A stretch of DNA of 43,033 nt from an uncultured Oscillospiraceae bacterium (GCA_934589665.1 CAKTOJ010000004.1:1-43033); one strand, 5' to 3'; numbered from the stretch's first letter, positions 5,824-15,767 are shown. The notes: a model not told the origin generated them from the sequence alone. A program made the numbers and translations.

Positions 5824-6702
5824 ATGAAAAAGCTTCTCTCTCTTGCCCTTGCGGCATCTCTCGCGCTCGGTATTCTCTCCGGCTGCGGCAGCAAGGATGC
5901 TGCCTCCGACAACAGCGGCGACGCGCAGCAGCCCTCCCTCCAGATCGCCGTTCCCAACGACACCACCAACGAGGCCCGCGCCCTGCTGCTGCTTGAGGCC
6001 AACGGCATCATCAAGCTCAAGGACGGCGCCGGCATCACTGCCACCAAGAACGACATTGCCGAGAATCCCCACAATGTCGAGATCGTCGAGGCTGAGGCCG
6101 CGCAGCTCCCCAACATCCTGCAGGATGTCGACTACGCCGTTATCAACTCCAACTACGCCATCAACGCCAGCCTGAACCCCGTGTCCGACTCTCTGGCCAT
6201 TGAGGGTTCCTCCTCCGCTTACGCCAACATCCTCGCTGTCAAGGAAGGCAACGAAACTTCTCCCAAGACCCTTGCGCTGCTCGCCGCTCTGGAGAGCCAG
6301 CAGGTCGCCGACTACATCGCTGAGACCTACGACGGCGCGGTCGTGAGCACCGTTGACAACCCCGGTGACGGCTATGACGCCTCCGTTGACTACGACGCGC
6401 TCGCCGGCGAGACCATCTCCGTTGCCGCCTCCCCCACGCCCCACGGCGAGATCCTCGAGATCGTCAAGGAGATCCTTGCCGTCAAGGACATCACCCTCGA
6501 TATTCAGATCTTCAACGACTATGTTGTGCCCAACACAGTTGTTGAGGACGGCACGATCGATGCCAACTACTTCCAGCACACTCCGTATCTTGACGACTTC
6601 AATAAGGAGAACGGTACTCACATCGTCTCCGTCGGCGCCATCCACGTCGAGCCCATGGGTCTCTACGGCGGCAAGCAGTCCTCTCTGGACGCCCTGAAGT
6701 AA
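5824..6702 (+). CDS. metQ: Methionine-binding lipoprotein MetQ (NlpA family) with circularly permuted domain order
   Basis: A 292-residue lipoprotein: signal peptide with lipobox LSGC (Cys21), then an Asp/Ser-rich tether to about 37. In ordinary MetQ the mature chain starts with the VAASPxPHAEIL strand and reaches VPNDxTNEARALLLL only after about 110 residues. Here VPNDTTNEARALLLLE is at 43-58, followed by ENPHNVEIVEAEAAQLP and VINSNYA, and YDGAVVS (169-175) marks the canonical C-terminus. An acidic linker (176-197) then leads to ISVAASPTPHGEIL (198-211), DANYFQHTPYLDDF (246-259) and the end at SLDALK. All family ligand-site motifs (VPNDxTN, NxNYA, FQHxPYL) are kept, so function is probably intact. 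Start 5824 fits the AAAGGA spacing better than 5818. It is the first structural gene of metQNI. Confidence 0.95.
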   Translation: MKKLLSLALAASLALGILSGCGSKDAASDNSGDAQQPSLQIAVPNDTTNEARALLLLEANGIIKLKDGAGITATKNDIAENPHNVEIVEAEAAQLPNILQDVDYAVINSNYAINASLNPVSDSLAIEGSSSAYANILAVKEGNETSPKTLALLAALESQQVADYIAETYDGAVVSTVDNPGDGYDASVDYDALAGETISVAASPTPHGEILEIVKEILAVKDITLDIQIFNDYVVPNTVVEDGTIDANYFQHTPYLDDFNKENGTHIVSVGAIHVEPMGLYGGKQSSLDALK

Positions 6703-6729
6703 AAAAGATATGAAAGGAGGAGAAATTCC

Positions 6730-7726
<997 letters not shown>

Positions 7727-7737
<11 letters not shown>

Positions 7738-8434
7738 TCTTTTCTCCCCCAAGTCCATCGCCGAGCTGACGGCGGCTTTGCAAACGCAGTTCCTCCCCGC
7801 GATATGGGAGACCTTCTATGTCACTGTGCTCTCCACTGTGCTGGCAACGGTGATCGGTCTGCCGCTTGGCGTGCTGCTGGTCGCGGGCGAGAAAAACGGC
7901 GTGCTGCCGCTTCCCCGCTGGCTGATGAGCGTGCTGAACGTTATCATCAACCTCTTGCGCTCCATTCCGTTCCTCATCCTGATGATCATGGTCTTCCCGC
8001 TCTCGCGCCTTATCATCGGCACGACCGTCGGCACCACCGCCACCATCGTTCCGCTCGTCGTTGCGGCCTTCCCCTTTGTCGCGCGTCTGGTGGAAAGCAG
8101 TCTGCGCGAGGTTGACCCCAATATCATTGAGGCCGCGCAGAGCATGGGCGCAACGCCCATGCAGATTATCTGCAAGGTAATGATCCCGGAAAGCGTTCCC
8201 TCGCTGCTCCAGAACTTCACCATCGCGCTTACGACCATTCTCGGCTATTCGGCCATGAGCGGCATCATCGGCGGCGGCGGCCTCGGCAAAATTGCCATCG
8301 ACTACGGCTACTACCGTTATAAGTATCTGGTAATGTACGCGGCAGTCGTTCTGCTTATCCTGCTCGTGCAGGTATTCCAGAGCGTCGGTACAAAGTTTGC
8401 CACCCGCTGCGACAAACGTCTCAAGAACCGTTGA
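7727..8434 (+). CDS. metI: Methionine ABC importer permease MetI
   Basis: A 235-residue permease with five predicted membrane helices and the EAA coupling motif EAAQSMGATPMQIICKVMIP (about 144-163), which contacts MetN. The family-typical IIGGGGLGKIAIDYGYYRY follows near the C-terminus. The start overlaps the end of metN by 11 bases, with GAGGTGAG just upstream, and the stop TGA overlaps a possible TTG start of mnmA. With metN and metQ it forms a complete D/L-methionine uptake system of the MUT type. Confidence 0.96.
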
Positions 8435-8451
8435 AAGCAATAAATATCACC

Positions 8452-9537
8452 ATGAACAACAAAGCATTGATCGCAATGAGCGGCGGCGTGGATTCGAGCG
8501 TCGCCGCTCTCCTCATGAAGCGCCGGGGCTACGAGTGCATCGGCGCGACCATGAAGCTCTTTTCCAACGATGACGTCGGTGTGTCCCGCGAGCACTCCTG
8601 CTGCTCGCTCGACGATGTGGAGGACGCTCGCAGCGTCGCCTACACGCTCGGGATGCCTTACTACGTTTTTAATTTCGCTGACCGCTTCCGCGAAGAGGTT
8701 ATTGACCGCTTCGTCTCGGCCTACGAGCACGGTGAAACGCCGAATCCCTGCATTGAATGCAACCGTTTCCTCAAATTCGACAAGCTCTTCCTCCGCGCGC
8801 AGGAGCTCGGCATCGATCATGTCGTCACCGGACACTACGCCCGCATCGACTACGACGCGGAAAGCGGGCGCTGGCAGCTGCTTCGCTCGCTCAATGCCGA
8901 CAAGGATCAGAGCTATGTGCTCTATCCCATGACGCAGGAGCAGCTGGCTCACACGCTCTTTCCCCTCGCCGACCTCACCAAGGATGAGGTGCGTGCGCTG
9001 GCGGAGGAGGCCGGCTTCCTGAACGCAAGAAAGCATGACAGTCAGGATATCTGCTTCGTCCAATCCGGCGGCTATGCTGACTTTATTGAAAGCTACACCG
9101 GCCGGGTGAGTCCGCCGGGCGATTTTCTTGACACAGACGGCCATGTGATCGGCCGGCACAAGGGCATCATCCGCTACACGATCGGCCAGCGCCGCGCGCT
9201 CGGCATCTCATTTGACGAGCCGCACTATGTCTGTGCCATCGATCCGGTGCGAAACACGGTAACGCTCGGACTGGAGCGCGACTTATATGCCCGCACCGTC
9301 TACGTCGGGCAGCTCAATCTTATCTCCGTACCGGAGCTGACCGCGCCCATGCGCGTTAAGGCCAAGGTCCGCTACCGCGGACGCGAGCAGTGGGCCACCG
9401 CTGTACAGGAGGCTCCTGACCGCATCCGGCTCGTCTTTGACGAGCCGCAGCGCGCTGTCACGCGCGGTCAGTCCGCTGTATTCTACGACGGCGAGGTCGT
9501 CGTCGGCGGCGGAACAATCACCGGCAGTGAAACATAA
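8452..9537 (+). CDS. mnmA: tRNA-specific 2-thiouridylase MnmA
   Basis: A 361-residue enzyme that installs sulfur at C2 of wobble U34 in tRNA Lys, Glu and Gln. The ATP-pyrophosphatase loop is SGGVDSS (10-16). The catalytic cysteine pair is Cys100 in NPCIECN and Cys201 in CFVQSGGY; Cys103 is the extra family cysteine. A C-terminal beta-barrel (KAKVRYRGREQWA...) completes the usual domain order. Start 8452 (ATG) gives the normal MNNKALIAMSGG beginning; TTG 8431, overlapping the metI stop, is an alternative, and neither has a strong ribosome binding site, which suggests translational coupling to metI. Placement behind methionine uptake links it to sulfur supply, since its sulfur comes from cysteine. 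Confidence 0.96.
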   Translation: MNNKALIAMSGGVDSSVAALLMKRRGYECIGATMKLFSNDDVGVSREHSCCSLDDVEDARSVAYTLGMPYYVFNFADRFREEVIDRFVSAYEHGETPNPCIECNRFLKFDKLFLRAQELGIDHVVTGHYARIDYDAESGRWQLLRSLNADKDQSYVLYPMTQEQLAHTLFPLADLTKDEVRALAEEAGFLNARKHDSQDICFVQSGGYADFIESYTGRVSPPGDFLDTDGHVIGRHKGIIRYTIGQRRALGISFDEPHYVCAIDPVRNTVTLGLERDLYARTVYVGQLNLISVPELTAPMRVKAKVRYRGREQWATAVQEAPDRIRLVFDEPQRAVTRGQSAVFYDGEVVVGGGTITGSET

Positions 9538-9549
9538 TAACATGGCAGA

Positions 9550-9578
9550 GGCCGCACCCGAAGGGTGCGGCCCTTTTT
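9550..9578 (+). terminator. Terminator of the metQNI-mnmA operon
   Basis: A perfect 10-bp stem, GGCCGCACCC / GGGTGCGGCC, with loop GAA, followed by CTTTTT. Confidence 0.95.
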
Positions 9579-9631
9579 CATCCCGCAAACTGCAAAAATT
9601 CAAAAAATATACAACAATCCTCCCTTTTTCG

Positions 9632-9640
9632 TGCTATAAT
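9632..9640 (+). promoter_or_regulatory. Extended -10 promoter of htpG
   Basis: TGCTATAAT with no recognisable -35 at 17 bases; a TATACA lies too far upstream (21-base gap). I see no CIRCE element or other heat-shock operator in 9579-9672. Confidence 0.65.
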
Positions 9641-9672
9641 AGTCTCAAATAATCCAAAGGAGATGCTGCCTT

Positions 9673-11550
9673 ATGGCAAAGAAACAATTCAAAGCAGAGT
9701 CCAAGCGTCTGCTCGACCTGATGGTCAACTCGATCTACACGCACAGAGAGATTTTCCTGCGTGAGATCATCTCGAACGCGAGCGACGCAATCGACAAGCT
9801 CTGCTACCTCTCGTTGACGGACGACAAGGTCGGTCTGGACCGCGGCGACTTCCGCATCGTGCTCACCGCCGACAAGGACGCGCGCACGCTGACCGTGAGC
9901 GACAACGGCATCGGCATGAGCCGCGATGAGTTGGAAAACAACCTCGGCGTGATCGCCTCCTCCGGCTCCTACAAGTTCCGTCAGGAGGCCGAGCAGAAAG
10001 ACGATATCGACATCATCGGTCAGTTCGGCGTTGGCTTTTATTCCGCGTTTATGGTTGCCGACAATATTACGGTCGTAACGAAGAAATATGGCGAGGAGAC
10101 GGCCTATCAGTGGCAGTCCTTCGGCGCAGACGGCTACACCGTCAGCGAATGTGAAAAGGACACGGTCGGTACCGACGTCATTATGCATATCAAGCCCGAC
10201 ACGGACGAGGAAAAGTATTCCGAGTATCTCGACGGCTACCGTCTCTATGAGCTGGTCAAGAAATATTCCGATTACATCCGCTACCCCATCCGGATGCTGC
10301 GCCCGACACGCAAGATCAAGGATGGCAGCGATCCTGAAAAGCCGGAGTACGAGTACGTTGACGAAATGACGACGGTCAACTCCATGATCCCGCTCTGGCA
10401 GAAGCCGAAGAGCGAGGTTAAGGACGAGGAATATGAAAAATTCTACCAGTCCATCGCCCACGCCTTTGATAAGCCCCAGCGCGTCATCACCGCAAGTGTC
10501 GAGGGCAGCGTGACCTACAAGGCGCTGCTCTTCATCCCCTCTCAGCGGCCCATGGACTTTTACAGTGAGGGCTATGAAAAGGGGCTTCAGCTCTATTCCG
10601 CCGGCGTGATGATCATGGATCACTGCGACGCACTGCTGCCGGACTATCTGCGCTTTGTGCGCGGCGTAGTCGACTCCCCCGACCTGAGTTTGAACATCTC
10701 GCGTGAGCTGCTCCAGCACGACCGCCAGCTCAAGGTCATTGGGAACAATCTGGAAAAGAAGGTGCGCGGCGATCTGGAAAAGCTCCTGCGCGACGACCGC
10801 GCGGGCTACGAGCAGTTCTATGAAAACTTCGGCCGCGCCATCAGCTTCGGCATTGCCGGTCAAGGCGGCGAGACGCGTAGGGAGGCCTTGCAGGATCTGC
10901 TGCTGTTCTACTCCTCGACGGAAAAGAAGCTTGTCACACTGCGCGAGTATGCCGACCGCATGCCGGAGAGCCAGAAGTACATCTACTTCGCCGCGGGCGA
11001 GAGCATCTCGGCCATCGACCATCTGCCGCAGACGGAGCTTTTGAAGGAAAAGAATTATGAGATTCTCTACCTGACCGGTGAGACGGATGAGTTCGCCCTT
11101 CAGGTGCTCGGCAAGTATGCCGACCATGAGTTCCGCTCCATCATCGATGGCGAGCTTGATCTCGACGGCGGGGAAAAGCAGGATATTGACGAAAAGCCCG
11201 AGCTGATGCAGTTCGTCAAGGAGGTCCTCGGCGATAAGATCAAGGAAGCCAAGGCCTCCCGCCGCCTCAAGACGCACCCTGTCTGCATGACCGCCGGCGA
11301 GGGCTTCAGCTTTGAGATGGAAAAATACTTCAAGAACTTCCAGACGCCCATGCCCGTCAAGGCCGACCGCATCCTTGAGCTCAATACCGCGCATCCCGCC
11401 GTTCAGGCCATGGAGCAGGCCATGACGAGTGACCGTGAAAAGGCGGAGGTGTACGCAAAGCTCCTCTATGATCAGGCGCTGCTCATTGCCGGCCTGCCGC
11501 TGGAGGATCCGAGCGAATACACTGACCTCGTTGCCGGACTGATGAAGTAA
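9673..11550 (+). CDS. htpG: Molecular chaperone HtpG (Hsp90)
   Basis: A 625-residue bacterial Hsp90. The N-terminal ATPase domain shows the GHKL motifs EIISNASDAIDKL (Glu and Asn for ATP and Mg), DNGIGM and GQFGVGFYSAFMVAD. The middle domain has FVRGVVDSPDLSLNISRELL with the conserved Arg, and the C-terminal dimerisation region follows to TDLVAGLMK. Length is in the family range. AAAGGAG lies ten bases before ATG 9673. The protein folds or remodels client proteins in the cytosol with ATP. It is monocistronic or co-transcribed with the lipoprotein gene 40 bases downstream, since no terminator separates them. Confidence 0.98.
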   Translation: MAKKQFKAESKRLLDLMVNSIYTHREIFLREIISNASDAIDKLCYLSLTDDKVGLDRGDFRIVLTADKDARTLTVSDNGIGMSRDELENNLGVIASSGSYKFRQEAEQKDDIDIIGQFGVGFYSAFMVADNITVVTKKYGEETAYQWQSFGADGYTVSECEKDTVGTDVIMHIKPDTDEEKYSEYLDGYRLYELVKKYSDYIRYPIRMLRPTRKIKDGSDPEKPEYEYVDEMTTVNSMIPLWQKPKSEVKDEEYEKFYQSIAHAFDKPQRVITASVEGSVTYKALLFIPSQRPMDFYSEGYEKGLQLYSAGVMIMDHCDALLPDYLRFVRGVVDSPDLSLNISRELLQHDRQLKVIGNNLEKKVRGDLEKLLRDDRAGYEQFYENFGRAISFGIAGQGGETRREALQDLLLFYSSTEKKLVTLREYADRMPESQKYIYFAAGESISAIDHLPQTELLKEKNYEILYLTGETDEFALQVLGKYADHEFRSIIDGELDLDGGEKQDIDEKPELMQFVKEVLGDKIKEAKASRRLKTHPVCMTAGEGFSFEMEKYFKNFQTPMPVKADRILELNTAHPAVQAMEQAMTSDREKAEVYAKLLYDQALLIAGLPLEDPSEYTDLVAGLMK

Positions 11551-11590
11551 AGGACCGATCCCCGCAAATTTTATTTTGGAGGACGACGCC

Positions 11591-13288
11591 ATGAAAAAGC
11601 TGTCTGCGCTCCTGCTCACGCTCTCCCTTCTGCTCACCGCCTGCGGCACGGACCAGCCGGACAACGCCGCCACGCTTCCCACCCCAACGGGTGAGGTGCT
11701 GGTGGAGGCTGAGCTGAGGGCCGAGGATCTGCCCGAAATCTGCCGTGTATGGTTTGACATCGCAGATACAGCCGGTGCGGCGGAGAAGAGCGGCACATCC
11801 TCCCGCGCCGCACGTGCCGAGGACGGCGCGTGCGGCATCGTCGCTGTCCGTCTCCCTGACGGCAGCTACACCGATCTCGTCCGTGAGGACGACACCTTTG
11901 CCGAGGGTATGAAGCTCTCAGAGTTCTCGAACGGCGGCGCAAAGCGCTTGAGCTCCTACGATCAGATTCTTTGGAACGGCGAGACCTACGACGCCTGCAC
12001 CATCGAGGCAGCCAACTGCGCCATCCCGAATCTGAGCGCACCTGAGGGCGGCATCCTGCGGCTGAATATTTTCGGCGAGTGCACAGTGGATGGCGGCGGC
12101 ACGGAATATGGTTGCTTTGAGGGCTTTGACTGCGTGCTTATCACCGGCAGCGGCACGCTGACCATTGTCAACACAAGCGGTTTGGACTGCGGCGGCAAAA
12201 GCCTTCCGCTTCCCGCCCTGATGCTTGATGGCAATATGACCCTGCGCTGTGAGAGCATCCGCCTGACACCGGGCGGTGATGCACCGGCACTCGCTGTCCT
12301 CGGCGGAGATCTCTGCGCCGAACAGCTTTGGCTCAACGGCGGCGAGCTGGTTAATGCGGGCGGCTCGGTGCTTGCGCGCAATGTCTTTCAGGCTTCCCGC
12401 GCGGTGCTCCGCGGCGGTACAACCCTCATTGACACGCTTGACAGCAGTGCTGTGTTTCTTCTCTCCGGCGGCGCGGGCCACATTGCGGACACACTTCCCG
12501 CCGGAAGCGTAGTCGAGGGCGGCGCAGGCACATTCTCCGCGCTGGACTTCTCCGATGCGGTCATTCACGACTATTCTGCCGGCGCGGTGCTGTGGGACGG
12601 CGCGGAGGACTCCGCTCCCGCAGCCTCCGGCGCAGGCTATTATTCAACCGCCTACAGCCCCGACTGGGCGGGCGCGGCCACCAACGCCATCTGGGACAGT
12701 TTGACCCTTGCCAATCCCATTACCGACTGCTGGTTTGCCGGCACGCTCACGATGGAAAATGGCAGCGCGCCGGAGCTTCCGGCCTGGGGCGGACTGCATC
12801 TGAAGCTGCGCGGAGAAAATACCATCGATGGTGACCTCGCGGGTACGGGATTGCTCCTCACCGGCGGCGGCTCACTCCGCGCGGGCGGCATCAACGTCTG
12901 GAGCTGGGGCGGCGTCCACGCGCCTTTCCTCGCCGTGTGGGAGGACTGCTCGGTCCGCTGCGACGCGCTGCACATGGGCAGCAGCGCCAGTGAGGAGGGA
13001 ATACTGCACCTCGACGGCGATCTCACAGTGGACGGTGAATTTTGGCTGCAAAATGCACGGCTGGAGATCGCAGCCGGAGAACTGCGTCTCATGGGCGAAG
13101 CCAGCATTGAGCGCGGAGACGTCATCATTTACGGGGGCACCGTCATACTCGAACAGGGCTTGTGGCTTGGCGAGGGCGATATCATTATCACCGGCCGCAG
13201 CGAGGTCATCGTCCCCGGCGGTGAAGCGGGGCTGGTCACGGAAAACGGCCGGGTCGTGCTCAACGGCGGAACGATCCGCGAGCCATAA
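11591..13288 (+). CDS. Secreted lipoprotein with predicted right-handed beta-helix repeats
   Basis: A 565-residue protein with lipobox LLTAC (Cys18), so it is anchored to the outer face of the membrane. After about 150 residues the sequence settles into imperfect repeats of about 20 residues made of short beta-strands ending in Gly-rich or Asn turns, for example LRLNIFGECTVDGGGTEYG, LITGSGTLTIVNTSG and LLLTGGGSLRAGG. This is the look of a pectate-lyase-like beta-helix, often annotated as a carbohydrate-binding domain in gut Firmicutes. No catalytic cluster can be identified. Start 11591 is set by GGAGG eight bases upstream. It follows htpG in the same direction with a 40-base gap and ends at a strong terminator. 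Function is unknown; adhesion or glycan binding is a guess. Confidence 0.75.
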   Translation: MKKLSALLLTLSLLLTACGTDQPDNAATLPTPTGEVLVEAELRAEDLPEICRVWFDIADTAGAAEKSGTSSRAARAEDGACGIVAVRLPDGSYTDLVREDDTFAEGMKLSEFSNGGAKRLSSYDQILWNGETYDACTIEAANCAIPNLSAPEGGILRLNIFGECTVDGGGTEYGCFEGFDCVLITGSGTLTIVNTSGLDCGGKSLPLPALMLDGNMTLRCESIRLTPGGDAPALAVLGGDLCAEQLWLNGGELVNAGGSVLARNVFQASRAVLRGGTTLIDTLDSSAVFLLSGGAGHIADTLPAGSVVEGGAGTFSALDFSDAVIHDYSAGAVLWDGAEDSAPAASGAGYYSTAYSPDWAGAATNAIWDSLTLANPITDCWFAGTLTMENGSAPELPAWGGLHLKLRGENTIDGDLAGTGLLLTGGGSLRAGGINVWSWGGVHAPFLAVWEDCSVRCDALHMGSSASEEGILHLDGDLTVDGEFWLQNARLEIAAGELRLMGEASIERGDVIIYGGTVILEQGLWLGEGDIIITGRSEVIVPGGEAGLVTENGRVVLNGGTIREP

Positions 13289-13300
13289 GCTAATACCGTC

Positions 13301-13338
13301 AAAAGGAGACGCGAACCGACGGTTCGCGCCTCCTTTTT
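13301..13338. terminator. Bidirectional terminator between the lipoprotein gene and feoB
   Basis: A 17-bp inverted repeat with one mismatch, AAAAGGAG-a-CGCGAACC / GGTTCGCG-c-CTCCTTTT, and a GAC loop, with A and T runs at the two ends. The remaining bases up to 13389 hold nothing else visible. Confidence 0.93.
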
Positions 13339-13389
13339 CCATTTCTCGCAACAAATCGTATAAATTCCGCTGTAAATTACAATTTGTAT

Positions 13390-15432
13390 CTAAAGTCCCA
13401 TTATTTCCGCGGCTGCATGCACCAAAAAACATACAGCAATGCCCGCTGCCAGCGGCAGAAAGAATCCAAGGAGCGTCCACTTTGCACTTTTTGTCTCCCG
13501 CGCCAGCGTGAGCATTGTTGTGCCGCACGGGAAATGCAGAAGCGAAAAAAGCATGACACACAGCGCCGTCACATTCGTCCAGCCGTTTGCCGCAAGCGCT
13601 TCCCGCAGTTCGGGGAGCGAGGTGTAATCCATCAGGCATCCTGCCGTGCTGTACCCCATCAGAAGAATCGGCAGGACGATCTCGTTTGCCGGAAATCCAA
13701 GCACAAATGCAAGCAGGATCATGCCGTCCAGTCCCAGCGCGCGGGCAAAGGGATCAAGCGCCGCCGCGCCGTGTGCAAGCAGCGTCGAACCGTTCACCGT
13801 GAGATTCCCCATCAGATAGATGATAAGACCCGCGGGCGCGGCAACCGTAACAGCGCGAGCCAGAACAAATGCCGTGCGATCCAGAAGCGAGCGCACCAGC
13901 ACCTGTCCGATCTGCGGGCGTCGGTAGGGCGGCAGCTCAAGCGAGAAGGCAGACGGCTCACCCCGCAGCACGGTGGACGAGAGCAGGTGCGAAGCCAGAA
14001 GCGTCATCCCCACGGAAAACAGCAGCACGGCAAGCAGTCCCGCCGCCGTGCCAAGTGTACCCGCACCGCCAAAGAAAATGCTCAGGAGCGCAATCAGGAG
14101 CGGAAAGCGGCCGTTACACGGCACAAGGCTGTTCGTCAGCATGGCGATCAGCCGTTCACGCGGTGAATTGATAATCCGGCAGCCCGTTACGCCGCAGGCA
14201 TTGCAGCCCAGTCCCATGCACATCGTCAGGCATTGTCGTCCATGCGCCCCGGCGCGGGCAAAGCAGCGGTCCAGATTAAACGCCACGCGCGGCAGATACC
14301 CAGCGTCCTCGAGCAGCGTGAAGAGAGGGAAGAAGATGGCCATTGGCGGCAGCATCACGGCCACTACCCATGCAAGCGTGCGGTACACACCGTCCACCAA
14401 TGCGCCGCACAGAAACGGCGGCAATGCCCCCAGCGCACCGCGAAGCGGCTCCTGCAGCGAAAACAGCAGCACCGAAAGCAGTCGTGAGGGAACATTCGCC
14501 CCGGCGATGGTCAGCCACAAAATCCCCATGAGAAGCAGCAGCATCATCGGGATGCCGGTGCGGCGTGAGGTCAGCAGGCGGTCAAGCTGCCGGTCACGCC
14601 GCTGCGCACGCGTTTCCTCCCGTCTTTCACAGCGCGCGGCGATCTCTGCCGAGCGCGCGGCAAGTGTGCCGACCAGCGCATCGCGCAGCCGGTCGCCCTG
14701 CAGCTCTTCCAGCTCCGCCTCGGCGCGGCGGCGGCACGATTCGATTCGTTCCGCGGCGAGCGGCAGCAGCCCTGCGCCGAAGCGCGTAAGGAACAGTTCG
14801 TCACCCTCCAGCAGCCGGAGTGCGTAAAAGCGGCTCTGCGCCCCGGCAAATGGTGCAAGCGCCGGCTCAAGCACACGCACTGCCCGCTCGACTGGGCGCG
14901 GATAATCGATTCTCATTCCCTGCCGCCGCTCCTGCTGTACGGCGGCGGCAAGCGCCGCGCACAGCGCTCCAATCCCCTCACCCCGGCTCGCCGCAGTCCC
15001 AACGACGGGAACGTTCAGCTCCCGCGAAAGTGCATCAAGGTCAATCACGATGTCTTTTCCCGCCGCCTCGTCAAGCAGATTAACACAGATTACCACAGGA
15101 ACGTCCACTGCCTCCAGCGTTTGCAGGACAAGGCTCATGCTGCGCTCCAGACAGGTTGCATCGGCCAGCACCAGAACCGCCTCCGCTTCGCCGGAGCAGA
15201 GATAATCCCGCGCGATCTCCTCCTCCGCAGAGTTGGGAAAGAGCGAATAGGTCCCCGGCAGATCAACGAGCGTAAAGCGCTCGCCGCCGTATGTAAGGCC
15301 GCCCTGCGCGGCGGCAACCGTTTTGCCCGGCCAGTTTCCCGTGTGCTGTCTGAGTCCCGTAAGCGCGTTGAATATCGTGGATTTCCCGACATTCGGGTTC
15401 CCGGCCAGTGCGATTGTGTGCGGCCGCTGCAT
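13390..15432 (-). CDS. feoB: Ferrous iron transport protein B (FeoB)
   Basis: A 680-residue Fe(II) transporter. The N-terminal G domain has G1 GNPNVGKS (11-18), switch I around TGNWPGKTV, G3 DLPGTYSL and G4 NLLD in the CVNLLDEA context. The helical GDI region follows, then the membrane part with FGGAGTLGT and the conserved Gly/Cys stretch GLGCNACGVTGCRIINSPRE that begins the Gate region. Start 15432 is set by GGAGGGA six to seven bases upstream; the open frame extends further but through feoA in another frame. FeoA is 19 bases upstream on the same strand. FeoB works in the cytoplasmic membrane under anaerobic, iron-poor conditions. I see no Fur or DtxR box close by. Confidence 0.97.
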   Translation of the reverse strand: MQRPHTIALAGNPNVGKSTIFNALTGLRQHTGNWPGKTVAAAQGGLTYGGERFTLVDLPGTYSLFPNSAEEEIARDYLCSGEAEAVLVLADATCLERSMSLVLQTLEAVDVPVVICVNLLDEAAGKDIVIDLDALSRELNVPVVGTAASRGEGIGALCAALAAAVQQERRQGMRIDYPRPVERAVRVLEPALAPFAGAQSRFYALRLLEGDELFLTRFGAGLLPLAAERIESCRRRAEAELEELQGDRLRDALVGTLAARSAEIAARCERREETRAQRRDRQLDRLLTSRRTGIPMMLLLLMGILWLTIAGANVPSRLLSVLLFSLQEPLRGALGALPPFLCGALVDGVYRTLAWVVAVMLPPMAIFFPLFTLLEDAGYLPRVAFNLDRCFARAGAHGRQCLTMCMGLGCNACGVTGCRIINSPRERLIAMLTNSLVPCNGRFPLLIALLSIFFGGAGTLGTAAGLLAVLLFSVGMTLLASHLLSSTVLRGEPSAFSLELPPYRRPQIGQVLVRSLLDRTAFVLARAVTVAAPAGLIIYLMGNLTVNGSTLLAHGAAALDPFARALGLDGMILLAFVLGFPANEIVLPILLMGYSTAGCLMDYTSLPELREALAANGWTNVTALCVMLFSLLHFPCGTTMLTLARETKSAKWTLLGFFLPLAAGIAVCFLVHAAAEIMGL

Positions 15433-15451
15433 GGGCGATCCCTCCATCATA

Positions 15452-15679
15452 TCAAAATTGAACACGGACGCTCTTCGCGTCCTCCCGCCGCAGCGCAATG
15501 ACCGCGCCGCGCACGCCGTAAGCAACCGGATCGTTCCATGGCGAGGCGTGCAGCGCACGCACGCATGCCCCCGGCACGAAGCCGAGGTCGAGCATCCGCC
15601 GCCGCACATCACCGCTCGCGTCAAGCGACGCGATCACGGCCCGCCCGCCGATCTCCAGTGCGTCAAGTGTCATCTGCAT
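15452..15679 (-). CDS. feoA: Ferrous iron transport protein A (FeoA)
   Basis: A 75-residue SH3-like FeoA: MQMTLDALEIGGRAVIASLD, then RRRMLDLGFVPGACVRALHA and a final strand pair ending ALRREDAKSVRVQF. This matches the family length and the LDxGxxxGxxV pattern. It is a small cytosolic partner of FeoB. Start 15679 is chosen because GGGGAGAGGAAG precedes it; GTG 15703 and ATG 15673 are alternatives. No clear promoter fits between it and the terminator upstream at 15732-15767; TTCACA with a poor -10 is the best candidate, so read-through from the TSUP and liv genes is possible. Confidence 0.93.
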   Translation of the reverse strand: MQMTLDALEIGGRAVIASLDASGDVRRRMLDLGFVPGACVRALHASPWNDPVAYGVRGAVIALRREDAKSVRVQF

Positions 15680-15731
15680 CGGGGCCACTTCCTCTCCCCT
15701 CACAGGGTATGCGCTGCGCTGCGGCTTTGTG

Positions 15732-15767
15732 AAAAAAGAGCAGCCGCCCGAATGGGCGGCTGCTCTT
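15732..15767 (-). terminator. Terminator of the TSUP transporter gene
   Basis: A perfect 14-bp stem, GGGCGGCTGCTCTT with AAGAGCAGCCGCCC, and a four-base loop. On the minus strand it is followed by TTTTTTC. Its first base is the last base of the stop codon of the upstream gene. Confidence 0.93.

Noticed and set aside
9634..11838. 734-codon open frame on the minus strand, antisense to htpG
   Set aside because: It is a shadow of htpG caused by high GC at third codon positions; the sequence shows no protein family and the plus strand encodes an unmistakable Hsp90.
13389..14166. Plus-strand frames across feoB
   Set aside because: Arg/His/Ser-rich shadow translations; feoB on the minus strand has all G-protein motifs.
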